From contig NZ_CP101153.1 of assembly GCF_024298825.1 (NCBI RefSeq), positions 744,001 to 808,000 of the forward strand: a DNA stretch of 64,000 nt, written 5' to 3'. Below, in pieces: positions 32,859 through 41,073 of this stretch. The position numbers and the translations under genes are program-made. Source of the stretch: Haloglomus salinum (lineage in GTDB: Archaea > Halobacteriota > Halobacteria > Halobacteriales > Haloarculaceae). The notes under the pieces were generated by a model. That model searched no databases and had not been told where the DNA came from. It was given only the letters and a program-made list of their open reading frames with translations. The number at the start of each line of letters is the position of its first letter. Within the stretch, counting starts at the first letter, position 1.

Positions 32859-33563
32859 ATGGACCTCTCGTTCGACGAGTTCGTGCTGGCGGCCGCCACC
32901 GCGGACCTCGGTGAGGAACCGGCTGCCCGCGAGCACGCCGACGCCGTCGAGTTCCGGATGGACATGGCCGACGACCCGCTGGAGGCGCTGGACCGGTACG
33001 ACGGCGACCTGCCGCTCGTCGCCACCAACCGCCCCACCTGGGAGGGTGGCGAGGCCGCCGAGGAGGGACGGCTGGCGGCGCTCCGGGCGGCCGCCGAGTA
33101 CGACGCCGTCGCGGCCATCGACGTGGAGCTGGCCGCCATCACCGGCGAGGGCGCGCCCGCCGACGCCGTGGACCCGGAGGACGGCCCCGCAGCCGTCAGG
33201 CACGCCCACTCATGCGACGCGCGCGTCGTCGTCTCCACGCACGATTTCGAGGGGACGCCGCCGCGCGACGAGCTGGCGCGCCTGCTCCACGACGCCAGCG
33301 AGCACGGCGACGTGGCGAAGCTCGCAGTCACCGCGACCGACCTCGACGACGCGCTCCGGGTGCTGGGCGCGACGCGCGCGGCCGCCAGCGACGGCCTGAC
33401 GGTCGCGACGATGGCGATGGGCGCGGCCGGGAGCCACACCCGCGCGGTCGCGCCGGTGTACGGCTCGCGCATCGGCTACGCGCCGGTCGACCCCGCCCGC
33501 GCCACCGCGCCGGGGCAGTACGACCTCGCGACACTCCGGGGGGTGGTCGACGCGTTACACTAG
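32859..33563 (+). CDS. aroD: 3-dehydroquinate dehydratase, type I
   Basis: A 234-residue TIM-barrel enzyme that dehydrates 3-dehydroquinate in the shikimate pathway through a Schiff base. Visible are AVEFRMDMADDP (substrate-binding Glu-Arg), LPLVATNRPTWEGG, VVVSTHDFEGTPP (catalytic His), AKLAVTATDLDD (Schiff-base Lys), and the C-terminal VYGSRIGYAPVD. The ATG at 32859 follows the methyltransferase stop by 58 bp on the same strand. Dehydroquinate synthase II (aroB') lies about 1.2 kb on, on the opposite strand. Confidence 0.94.
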   Translation: MDLSFDEFVLAAATADLGEEPAAREHADAVEFRMDMADDPLEALDRYDGDLPLVATNRPTWEGGEAAEEGRLAALRAAAEYDAVAAIDVELAAITGEGAPADAVDPEDGPAAVRHAHSCDARVVVSTHDFEGTPPRDELARLLHDASEHGDVAKLAVTATDLDDALRVLGATRAAASDGLTVATMAMGAAGSHTRAVAPVYGSRIGYAPVDPARATAPGQYDLATLRGVVDALH

Positions 33564-33664
33564 CGGTTCGGGCGACAGGGGACCGCTCGTGACCGTGTAG
33601 CGGCGTCGCGCCGTCAGACGCCCTGCACGGGGTTTATTACCTCGGAGTGGTTACGGCGACGGAA

Positions 33665-34123
33665 GTGGCACCGAACGACCGGAAGCGACCGTGGCTGGCG
33701 GCCATGCTCGCGCTCCAGCCGGGGCTGGGGCACGCCTACCTGCGGTCGTGGATCCGTGCCGTCCTCTGGTTCGGGCTCTGGGCCGCGACCGTGATGGTCG
33801 TCGTCCCCGCCCCGGGCGTCCCAGCGACGGAACCCGTCGCGTTCCTCCAGGGCCTGGCCACCGGGGTGCAGGGCCTGGAGTTCGAGGCGACGCTGGCGCT
33901 GGTCTCCGTCACCGCGTTCAGCGTACTCGATGCGTACTGGCTGGGCGCGCGCAACGCCGCCCGCTCCGACCAGTTCGCCGACGCGTTCCAGTGTCCCGCG
34001 TGCGGCCGCGAGACCGACCCCGACCTCGATTTCTGTCACTGGTGTACGACGGAGTTCGAGAGCCCCGAGGACGATGTCAGTGGCCCGCGCGCGAGCGGAG
34101 CGGGCGCCGGCGAGGCGCCGTGA
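33665..34123 (+). CDS. Membrane protein with C-terminal zinc ribbon
   Basis: A 152-residue protein. Hydrophobic segments are AMLALQPGLGHAYLRSWIRAVLWFGLWAATVMVVV and a second near ATLALVSVTAFSVLDAYWLGA. The C-terminal zinc ribbon is FQCPACGRETDPDLDFCHWCTTEF, with CPxC and CxWC pairs. Haloarchaea have many such DUF7575-like membrane/zinc-ribbon proteins of unknown role. A GGTTTATTACC box at 33630-33640 sits 28 bp before GTG 33665, so that start is chosen over GTG 33647. Monocistronic. Confidence 0.78.
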   Translation: MAPNDRKRPWLAAMLALQPGLGHAYLRSWIRAVLWFGLWAATVMVVVPAPGVPATEPVAFLQGLATGVQGLEFEATLALVSVTAFSVLDAYWLGARNAARSDQFADAFQCPACGRETDPDLDFCHWCTTEFESPEDDVSGPRASGAGAGEAP

Positions 34124-34249
34124 GGCCAGGGCCACGGAACAGCCGGCGAGCGAACGGCCGGGAATCGGACGCCACCGCCGTTCGGTACGGTCGCCCATAG
34201 CAGCGACTATTGAGTAGGGATTTATTCCGGGTCGGCGTCGACTACTCGT

Positions 34250-34675
34250 ATGGCAGTTCTCGTGGCCTACGACGGGTCCGACCCGGCACAGAAAGCGGTC
34301 CAGCGTGCGGTCAGAGCCGCGAACGAGATTGGAGAGGACGAAGTCGTCCTCTTGCGAGTTATCGAGGCAGCTGACGGGATGCTCGAGGCGGGATTCGACA
34401 TCGTCCAGGACCGACTGAAGGAGTTCCGAGAGCAGGAGCCGAAGGAGTTGTCCGCGGATATCAGGTCCCTGTTGGAGTCGGAAGCGGTCGAGTTCCGCAT
34501 CGAGGCCGTGGCCGGCAAGCCGGCCAGGGAGATCGTCTCGTACGCAGAGGAGCACGACGTCTCGGAGATCGTCATCGGGAGCCACGGTCGGGAGGGCGTC
34601 TCCCGGGTGTTACTGGGGAACGTCGCCGAGAACGTGGTTCGACGGGCCCCGACCACGGTCATCGTCGTTCGCTGA
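34250..34675 (+). CDS. Universal stress protein UspA family
   Basis: A 141-residue ATP-binding USP. The N-terminus AVLVAYDGSDPAQKAVQRAV and the motif IGSHGREGVSRVLLGNVAENVVRRAPTTVIVV give the fold. The nucleotide motif G-x2-G-x9-G-(S/T) ends in Asn rather than Ser/Thr, a mild deviation that may affect ATP binding. A GATTTATTCC box about 30 bp upstream gives a leaderless ATG. Monocistronic, convergent with aroB'. Confidence 0.9.
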   Translation: MAVLVAYDGSDPAQKAVQRAVRAANEIGEDEVVLLRVIEAADGMLEAGFDIVQDRLKEFREQEPKELSADIRSLLESEAVEFRIEAVAGKPAREIVSYAEEHDVSEIVIGSHGREGVSRVLLGNVAENVVRRAPTTVIVVR

Positions 34676-34748
34676 TTGGGTCCGAGCCGAGCGAGCCCGT
34701 GCTACCGTCCCGGGGGGCGGACGGAGTCGCGGAGCTGGTCTGGATGCG

Positions 34749-35927
34749 CTACTGCTCGATGATCGACTCCTCGACCGCCTCACCGAAGTGCCGCGCGACG
34801 GGTTCGTAGTAGACCAGCACCTCGTCGCCCACCTCCAGGTCCGTCACCGCCTTGCGGCCCTCGCTGGTGGCGACCTTGATGGTCTCGGCGTTCTGGAGCA
34901 GCGTCTCGATGACGTCCGTCTCGCCGTCGTGCTCGACCTCCGCCTGCACCCGGAACATGGGGCGACGCTCGATCTTCGAGCGGCCGACGATGGTCTCGCG
35001 GGTGGACCCGTCCGTGTCGACGACCTGGACCTCGTCGCCGCTGCGGAGTTCACTCAGGTACTTCGTCTCGCCGCCGGGCATGCGGACGTAGGCGTGGACG
35101 GCGCCCGCGTTGACCCGGAACGGCCGCGAGGCGACGTAGGGTGAGTCGGCGGTCTCGGCGTGGACGAAGAACAGCCCCCGGCTCATCGAACCGACCAGCA
35201 TCCCCTCGTCGTGCTCCATCAGGGAGCCGGTGTCGACGCAGACGCGGTCGGCGCTGCCGACCTCGTCGACGGCCGTGACGGTTGCCGTCGTCAGGTCGAG
35301 CGACTCGCGGTCGGTGGCGTCCCGTGCGTCGACGGTCGCGCGGATCTCGTCCGGGTCGTCCGTATCGAGGAGGACGGCGTCGGCGCCGATCTCCAGGGTC
35401 TCGAACGCGGTCCGGGCCTCCTCGGCCGTCTGGACGCCGGCGACGAGGTCGGTCTCCTCGCCGATGCGGGCGATGAGGTTCTCCAGCGGGATGATGGACC
35501 AGTCCTCGCCGACGACGATGGTGTAGTCGGCGTCGCGGGCGGCCTCCTCGGCGAGTTCCTCGTAGCCCGGGCCCAGGACGCGGATGTAGGCGCCGCTGGT
35601 TCCCTCGGTGCGCCGGAGCGTCGTCAGGTCGGCGCTGCCCGAGAAGTCCGACGGGAGGTCGACCGTCCCGTCACCCTCGCCGTCCTTCCCGACGACGACG
35701 GCGTCGGGTTCGGCCTCCTCGCCGGGTTCGGCGTCGTCGATGACGTGGACGTCGTCGCCGGAGAAGGCCGCGACGTTGACCCGGCCGAGCTCGCGGACCT
35801 TCGCCACGTCCTTCCGGTCGACGAGCACCCAGTCGACGCCGGCCTCGAGGCCGGCCGTGATACGACGTTTTCGCTCCTCCCAGTCGCCGACCGTGTCGTC
35901 GGCCTTCAGCCAGACGGCGCGTGACAT
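34749..35927 (-). CDS. aroB': 3-dehydroquinate synthase II (archaeal AroB')
   Basis: A 392-residue enzyme of the archaeal route that turns 2-amino-3,7-dideoxy-D-threo-hept-6-ulosonate into 3-dehydroquinate with NAD. Typical blocks are MSRAVWLKADDTVGDWEERKRRI, DYTIVVGEDWSIIPLENLIA, VCVDTGSLMEHDEGMLVGSMSRGLFFVHAET, RPFRVNAGAVHAYVRMPGGETKYLSEL and the C-terminal YYEPVARHFG. A GGTTAAACC box at 35954-35962 (minus) is about 31 bp before the ATG, and a palindrome lies just upstream. It works with aroD, which is nearby but not co-transcribed. Confidence 0.95.
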   Translation of the reverse strand: MSRAVWLKADDTVGDWEERKRRITAGLEAGVDWVLVDRKDVAKVRELGRVNVAAFSGDDVHVIDDAEPGEEAEPDAVVVGKDGEGDGTVDLPSDFSGSADLTTLRRTEGTSGAYIRVLGPGYEELAEEAARDADYTIVVGEDWSIIPLENLIARIGEETDLVAGVQTAEEARTAFETLEIGADAVLLDTDDPDEIRATVDARDATDRESLDLTTATVTAVDEVGSADRVCVDTGSLMEHDEGMLVGSMSRGLFFVHAETADSPYVASRPFRVNAGAVHAYVRMPGGETKYLSELRSGDEVQVVDTDGSTRETIVGRSKIERRPMFRVQAEVEHDGETDVIETLLQNAETIKVATSEGRKAVTDLEVGDEVLVYYEPVARHFGEAVEESIIEQ

Positions 35928-35975
35928 ACGTGTTCACGGGGTCGACTGGCGCGGGTTTAACCGTGGCGGAAGGTG

Positions 35976-35993
35976 CAGTACAGCCGTGTACTG
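35976..35993. promoter_or_regulatory. 18-bp inverted repeat upstream of the aroB' TATA box
   Basis: CAGTACA-GCCG-TGTACTG has perfect 7-bp arms and a 4-bp spacer. It is 14 bp upstream of the minus-strand TATA (35954-35962), a position suited to an activator or a repressor next to the BRE. The regulator is unknown. Confidence 0.5.
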
Positions 35994-36063
35994 TCAGACG
36001 GACGGAGGACAGTAGCCGCTGAATCCGGCGAGAGGAGCGGTCGGAATCTGTCGGAAGCCCCCC

Positions 36064-36162
36064 CGGCCGGTTCGACTCGCGCGCCTCGCTGCGCGCTTCC
36101 CTCCGCTCGCTGCGCTCGCTCCGGTCCAGTGCTTGCGTCGTCGTGCTTCGTCGAACCGGCCG
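36064..36162. repeat. 99-bp intergenic element bounded by 13-bp inverted repeats
   Basis: CGGCCGGTTCGAC (36064-36076) and GTCGAACCGGCCG (36150-36162) are perfect inverted repeats enclosing 73 bp rich in CGCTGCGC and CGCTCGCT strings and a GTGCTTGC near the right end. Similar internal strings occur in 7147-7485. This could be a MITE-like or RNA-forming element. No target-site duplication is obvious. It occupies much of the 377-bp gap 35928-36304, which holds no gene. Confidence 0.6.
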
Positions 36163-36304
36163 CCCCTTCCATTCCCACCCGAACGGTGGCTGGTCACCGG
36201 AGCGACGACCCGAGCCAGCCCGGTGTGTCCGTCACTCGGTCGATTCGGCGGCCGTGACTGCCGGTTCCCGCTTCCCTTTCGCGTGCAGGCCCGAAGCCGG
36301 CGCC

Positions 36305-37426
36305 ATGACCGACGATACGACGGACCTGTTCACGCCGCTCGAGTTGCGCAACACCACCGCCCGGAACCGCGTGATGGTGTCGCCGATGTGCCAGTACTCC
36401 TGCGACGACGACGGCCTCGCGACCGACTGGCATCACGTCCACCTCGGCTCCCGTGCCGTCGGTGGCGCGGGTATCGTGATGGCCGAGGCGACGGCGGTGT
36501 CGCCGGAGGGCCGCATCACGCCACACGACCTCGGCATCTGGACCGACGCCCACGGAGAGGCGCTGGCCGACACCGCGGCGTTCGTCCGCGACCACGGCGC
36601 GCTCGCGGGCATCCAGCTCGCCCACGCCGGGCGGAAGGCCTCGACCGAGCGCCCGGCCGACGGCGGCGGCCCCATCCACGACGACCAGGGCTGGACCACC
36701 GTCGCACCGAGCGCGGAGCCCTGGCCCCACGACGCCGAGGAGGGCGGGCCCGTTCCGACCGAGCGACTGGACGCTGAGGGCATCCAGGGCGTCATCGATG
36801 ACTTCCGCGCCGCCGCCGAGCGGGCGCTGGAGGCAGGGTTCCAGGTCGCCGAGGTCCACGGCGCCCACGGCTACCTGCTCCACGAGTTCTGCTCGCCGGT
36901 CACGAACCACCGCGACGACGACTACGGGGGCGATTTCGCGGGACGGACGCGCCTCGTCCGCGAGGTCACTCGCGCCGTGCGCGAGGTATGGCCCGACGAC
37001 AGGCCCGTCTTCGTCCGGCTGTCGGCGACCGACTGGCTCGGCGAGGACGCGTGGACCGTCGCGGACACGGCGCGCCTGGCTCCCCTCCTCGCCGAGGACG
37101 GCGCCGACCTCGTCGACGTGAGCGCGGGCGCCGTCGACCCCTCGCAGGACGTGCCGGGCCTCGGCCCGCACTACCAGGTACCGTACGCCGAGCAGGTTCG
37201 CGAGTCGCTCCGCGAGGCCGACGCCGACTGCACGGTCGGCGCCGTCGGCGGTATCACCACGCCGGAGGGAGCCGACGAACTCGTCCGCAACGACCGCGCC
37301 GACCTCGCCATCATGGCCCGCGAGCATATCCGCGACCCGTACTTCACGCTCACCGCCGCGCAGGAACTCGACGCACTCGACCGCGTGGACGTGCCCCGAC
37401 AGTACTATCGGGGCTTCCCCCACTGA
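36305..37426 (+). CDS. NADH:flavin oxidoreductase, old yellow enzyme family (YqjM-like)
   Basis: A 373-residue FMN enzyme of the thermophilic-like OYE class that reduces activated alkenes with NAD(P)H. LFTPLELRNTTARNRVMVSPMCQYS carries the modulating Cys29. Flavin and substrate residues are visible in GIQLAHAGRKAS and HGAHGYLLHEFCSPVTNHRDDDYGG (His-x2-His pair). GAVGGITTPEGADELV and ADLAIMAREHIRDPYF bind FMN phosphate. The ATG at 36305 follows a gene-free, repeat-bearing region. The natural substrate is unknown. Monocistronic; a flavin oxidoreductase gene lies 80 bp downstream. Confidence 0.92.
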   Translation: MTDDTTDLFTPLELRNTTARNRVMVSPMCQYSCDDDGLATDWHHVHLGSRAVGGAGIVMAEATAVSPEGRITPHDLGIWTDAHGEALADTAAFVRDHGALAGIQLAHAGRKASTERPADGGGPIHDDQGWTTVAPSAEPWPHDAEEGGPVPTERLDAEGIQGVIDDFRAAAERALEAGFQVAEVHGAHGYLLHEFCSPVTNHRDDDYGGDFAGRTRLVREVTRAVREVWPDDRPVFVRLSATDWLGEDAWTVADTARLAPLLAEDGADLVDVSAGAVDPSQDVPGLGPHYQVPYAEQVRESLREADADCTVGAVGGITTPEGADELVRNDRADLAIMAREHIRDPYFTLTAAQELDALDRVDVPRQYYRGFPH

Positions 37427-37506
37427 CGCCACACACCGCGGAGTGCGTATAAAGGACCATAATATTCGCCGGTAGGGAGAGGATGGTAGGGAGTCTCCGT
37501 TCTCTC

Positions 37507-38535
37507 ATGACGACGCTCATCATCGGTGACGGACCTGCGGGGGCGGCCGCAGCACACGTCTGTCTGGACGCGGTCGTGCTGCCGGCCGACGGGCGGGGTG
37601 GGGGCGGAGGACGGATGGAGACCCGCAGCCGCGACGGTGTGACGTACGACATCGGCACGACCTGTCTCCGCGACCGGGGCGACGAGCGCTCGACGCTCGT
37701 GCGGGAGCTGCTGGACGCCGACTGCGTCGCGTTCGAGGGCCACGTCGAGACGTTCGACGACGATAGCGAGCGCTCCCACCCGGGGACCACCCACGCGCGA
37801 CTGACGGGCCGTCACGGAATCGAGCAGGTGCCCGAGCAACTGCTCGGGGCGCGGCACTGCAACCGCCGGCCCGAGGCGACCGTCGAGCGACTCGAACGGA
37901 CCGGTGAGGGGTGGCAGGCCCACACGGACGAGGGGCCCATCGAGGCCCAGCGTGTGGTCACGGCGACGGATGCCGAGCGGACGGCCGCGCTCCTCGCCGA
38001 GGACCCCCTGGCCTCGGACCTCGAGCTGGCGGCCCAGCGCGTCGACCACCGGAGCGTCGACAGCGTCGTCCTCGGATACGACCACGCCGTCGACCGGGAC
38101 TGGTACGCGCTCGCCGCGGACGACGACTCCCACGACGTCCGCTGGCTCTCGCGGGAGTCGGCCAAGCCGGGCCACGTCCCGCCGGGACAGGAGGCGCTCG
38201 TGGTCAGGCTCGGTGACGGCTGGGCGTCGGCCCACGACCCGGGAGCGGCCGTCGACCGGGCCCGCAAGGCGGCCGCCGCGCTGCTGGACGACGACCGACT
38301 CGCCGACCCCTCGTGGACGGACCACGAGCGGTACCGCTACGCCGACCCCTACAACCGGCCCGACCCCACGCTCGTCCAGGACGCGGCGGCCGCGGGCTGC
38401 TACCTCGCCGGGGGCTGGGTGGCCGGCACGGACCGGACGTTCGCGCCGCTTGAGACCGGGCTCGACGCCGGCCGGCGCGCGATGGACTTCGCCCGGCAGG
38501 CCCGCCTCCAGCGGGACGGCCCGCTCGAGGGGTAG
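37507..38535 (+). CDS. FAD-dependent oxidoreductase, renalase/amine-oxidase-like
   Basis: A 342-residue flavoprotein. The N-terminus MTTLIIGDGPAGAAAAHV is the FAD-binding Rossmann loop. RMETRSRDGVTYDIGTTCLRDR resembles the renalase/COG3380 pattern (G.r..Trr....fD.Ga.yf). A C-terminal second FAD segment is CYLAGGWVAGTDRTFAPLETGLDAGRRAM. It probably oxidises a nicotinamide or amine substrate. Start is uncertain: ATG 37507 gives the family start, but a TATAAAGG box at 37447-37453 would suit ATG 37483, which adds eight residues (MVGSLRSL). Confidence 0.82.
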   Translation: MTTLIIGDGPAGAAAAHVCLDAVVLPADGRGGGGGRMETRSRDGVTYDIGTTCLRDRGDERSTLVRELLDADCVAFEGHVETFDDDSERSHPGTTHARLTGRHGIEQVPEQLLGARHCNRRPEATVERLERTGEGWQAHTDEGPIEAQRVVTATDAERTAALLAEDPLASDLELAAQRVDHRSVDSVVLGYDHAVDRDWYALAADDDSHDVRWLSRESAKPGHVPPGQEALVVRLGDGWASAHDPGAAVDRARKAAAALLDDDRLADPSWTDHERYRYADPYNRPDPTLVQDAAAAGCYLAGGWVAGTDRTFAPLETGLDAGRRAMDFARQARLQRDGPLEG

Positions 38536-38589
38536 CACGCCGGGGACGAACATCCATCCCGGACCGCTACCACCTCGAGAGCGAGTGGT

Positions 38590-38928
38590 CTAGAAGAGCG
38601 AGAGGTCGCCGGTCACCTTGTCGACGATGTTCTCCGGGCCGGGGCCGACGGCGAGCGCGGTGACGGTGCCGGGCTCCAACTGGGTGTGCCCGGCGTCCCG
38701 GACCAGCGCGTACGGGAGCCCCTCCCGACGGGCGATGTCGGCGAGTTCCTGTAGCTGGGACTCGGATTCGCCCTTCAGGACGATCTTCTTCTGTCCGCCC
38801 CCCTTCCACTCGCGCTGGCGCTTCGTGTCGGCGCCCTCGTACGCCTGGAGCGAGGCGTGCGCGACCTGTGCGGCGAGTTTCCCCTGTCCCATCCCGATAT
38901 CCGTCCGGGCGACGATGGCCTGTTTCAT
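38590..38928 (-). CDS. pth2: Peptidyl-tRNA hydrolase Pth2
   Basis: A 112-residue archaeal/eukaryal type enzyme that frees tRNA from prematurely released peptidyl-tRNA. Signatures are [82 protein letters not shown] and [10 protein letters not shown]. Length is exact for the family. Its TAG stop gives a CTAG site. It follows the pilC gene's end region but is 54 bp from it on the same strand, upstream being pilC's 3' end at 38983; so it may be read through from the pil operon. Confidence 0.96.
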   Translation of the reverse strand: MKQAIVARTDIGMGQGKLAAQVAHASLQAYEGADTKRQREWKGGGQKKIVLKGESESQLQELADIARREGLPYALVRDAGHTQLEPGTVTALAVGPGPENIVDKVTGDLSLF

Positions 38929-38982
38929 ACCCGGGCTGGGAGGGCGACCGGCTTAGGCGCGACGGCTCCGGCCGTCAGCGGC

Positions 38983-41073
38983 TCACAGGAACAGGAAGAC
39001 CCCGAAGGCGACGAGCACGAGCGCGATGCTGTACTTCAGGCCCGTGAGAACCGCATTATCGGAGAGCTTTCCGGTGATGAGCCCCGTCCCGACGGCCTGG
39101 ATGATGGCGGAGTGGAAGAACAGGGTCCGGTAGGCGTCGACCGCGCCCTGCGAGATGGTGACGGGACCGCTGTCGCCGGTCGTGAGGCCGCTCCCCGTGA
39201 TGGGGCCGAGGAAGCTCTCGTTGATGATGACGATGACCGCGAGGTAGACGAGGAACCCGATGATGACGACCGCCGTGTACGAGGAGAGGGTCTGCTGGCG
39301 GTCGCGGGCCAGCCGGTAGCGGTGCCGGGTGTCCTCGGCGGCGATGTCGAGCACCCGGTGGAGGTCACCCGTCGAGCGCGAGCCCTCGGCGAGGATCTTG
39401 CAGGTCCGGGTGAGCTGGGAGACCTGGAGCCGGTCGGCGAGTCCCAGCAGCGCCCGGCGGATGTCGTTGTTCCAGCGGATGTCGTTGCTGACGCGCCGGA
39501 GTTCGACCGCGAGCCGGCCGCTGAGATTCCGCGCCACGAGGTCGAGCCCCTCGACGAGGCCGACCCCCATCTGGTTCGCGCTGGCGAGGATGTCGAGCGC
39601 GTCGGGGAGCCGCCGGGAGATGGACTCCGAGCGACGCCGTGCGAGCTCGTGGAAGAGCGACAGCGGCACCGAGACGAGGAGGAACGGGGCGACGACGAGC
39701 AGCGCCGTCGTCGAGACCGGAGCATCGATGAACGCGGCGGGCGTCGGATCGGCCAGTCCCGTCGTCACGATGCCGCCGAGCAGGACCACCGCGAGCGGTA
39801 CCGTTGCGAGGAGCGTCGCGGGCGGATACTCCCGGAACACCGCGGTGGGGTCGGCCAGTCGGTCGCTCAGCCAGGCACGCTCTCGGAGTCGCCGGAAGGT
39901 ACCGAAGTGGGGGTGGGACTGGACGGCCTCACTGGGGTCGCCGGGCTCCCGGTCGTCCAGCTGGAGCTGGTGGTCCGGCTGTTTGTACGGCTCGGAGAGC
40001 ACGGCGATGATGACGAGGAACGCCGCCATCCCGAGCGGGATGACGAGGTAGACGATGACGGCGAGCGGAATCGTCCCGACGTTGCCCAACAGGCTCAGCA
40101 TCATCATCGTCACCACGACGAACAGGGGCGCGGCGACGAACGCGACGACGAAGATCTCCGAGAGGGTGGCGAGCGCGTCCAGGAACGACTGCTGCTCGTC
40201 ACGGGCCCGTTGCATGTACTTCTCGCTCTCGTCCTCGAGGAACACCGTCAGCTCCCCGCCCGAGTCCAGCACCGACAGCAGGTCGTCGAGGAACTGTTCG
40301 AGGTTGTCGCTGGGCGTGAGGTTCCGGGCGTTCCGGACCGCAGTGAACAGGTCGTTGCCGAACACGTCGACGTCCCGGACGATCATGTCGAACTCGTGGG
40401 CGACCTCGCCGTAGGTGTCGTCCGCGGCCGCCATCTGCCGCAACACGGCGGTCATCTCCATCCCGCCGAACGACAGCGCGTACATGTAGACGATGGCGTG
40501 TGGGAGCGTGACGTCGACGCTCCGGCGTCTGACCTCGACGACCGTCGAGGGGTAGTAGTACGCGCCGAGCCAGACGCTGCCGCCGGCCAGCAGGCCGACC
40601 GTCGTCACGGAGGTGACGGTCGTGATGACCAGCCGGTTGGCAGCGGCGACCTCGGCGAGCCAGGTGGGGACGAACGACGGGGCCGAGATGCCCGCCAGCA
40701 CGCCCGATTGCGCCAGTGCGACCACCAGCGCGAACCCCAGCAGCGCGCCGAGGATGCCGGCCGCCGCGGCGTAGGTCGCAGCCCGCGTGAGGTAGATGTC
40801 GTAGGTGACGCCGAAGCGGCCCTGGTTGAGCCACTTCTGGAGCTTCCAGTGCCGTTCCGGGCGGGTCTTGAAGTAGGCCCTGACGGGCCCGAACTTCTCG
40901 CTCAGCACTCGCTCGCGGAACTCCTTCTCGACGGTCGGCTCCGTTCCCGGGACGTACTGCTCGGCCTCGTACTCCGGGACAGGCGGGTGTTCGGCCGTAC
41001 CGCCATCGGACGCGACATCGCCCGTCGTGGCATCGGAGTCACCACCGTCGGGCCCTTCGGCCCGGTCGGTCAC
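38983..41073 (-). CDS. pilC: Type IV pilus membrane platform protein (TadC/PilC family)
   Basis: A 696-residue polytopic protein, the inner-membrane platform on which the pilus motor acts. The acidic N-terminus (about 70 residues) is cytoplasmic. Two T2SSF domains are visible: one around residues 110-260 with ATYAAAAGILGALLGFALVVALAQSG and FGGMEMTAVLRQMAAADDTYG, and a second with ALDILASANQMGVGLVEGLDLVARNLSGRLAVELRRVSNDI. Helices near the C-terminus end VLVAFGVFLFL. The GTG at 41073 overlaps the pilB stop (GTGA). No pilin or prepilin peptidase gene is close. Confidence 0.92.
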   Translation of the reverse strand: MTDRAEGPDGGDSDATTGDVASDGGTAEHPPVPEYEAEQYVPGTEPTVEKEFRERVLSEKFGPVRAYFKTRPERHWKLQKWLNQGRFGVTYDIYLTRAATYAAAAGILGALLGFALVVALAQSGVLAGISAPSFVPTWLAEVAAANRLVITTVTSVTTVGLLAGGSVWLGAYYYPSTVVEVRRRSVDVTLPHAIVYMYALSFGGMEMTAVLRQMAAADDTYGEVAHEFDMIVRDVDVFGNDLFTAVRNARNLTPSDNLEQFLDDLLSVLDSGGELTVFLEDESEKYMQRARDEQQSFLDALATLSEIFVVAFVAAPLFVVVTMMMLSLLGNVGTIPLAVIVYLVIPLGMAAFLVIIAVLSEPYKQPDHQLQLDDREPGDPSEAVQSHPHFGTFRRLRERAWLSDRLADPTAVFREYPPATLLATVPLAVVLLGGIVTTGLADPTPAAFIDAPVSTTALLVVAPFLLVSVPLSLFHELARRRSESISRRLPDALDILASANQMGVGLVEGLDLVARNLSGRLAVELRRVSNDIRWNNDIRRALLGLADRLQVSQLTRTCKILAEGSRSTGDLHRVLDIAAEDTRHRYRLARDRQQTLSSYTAVVIIGFLVYLAVIVIINESFLGPITGSGLTTGDSGPVTISQGAVDAYRTLFFHSAIIQAVGTGLITGKLSDNAVLTGLKYSIALVLVAFGVFLFL

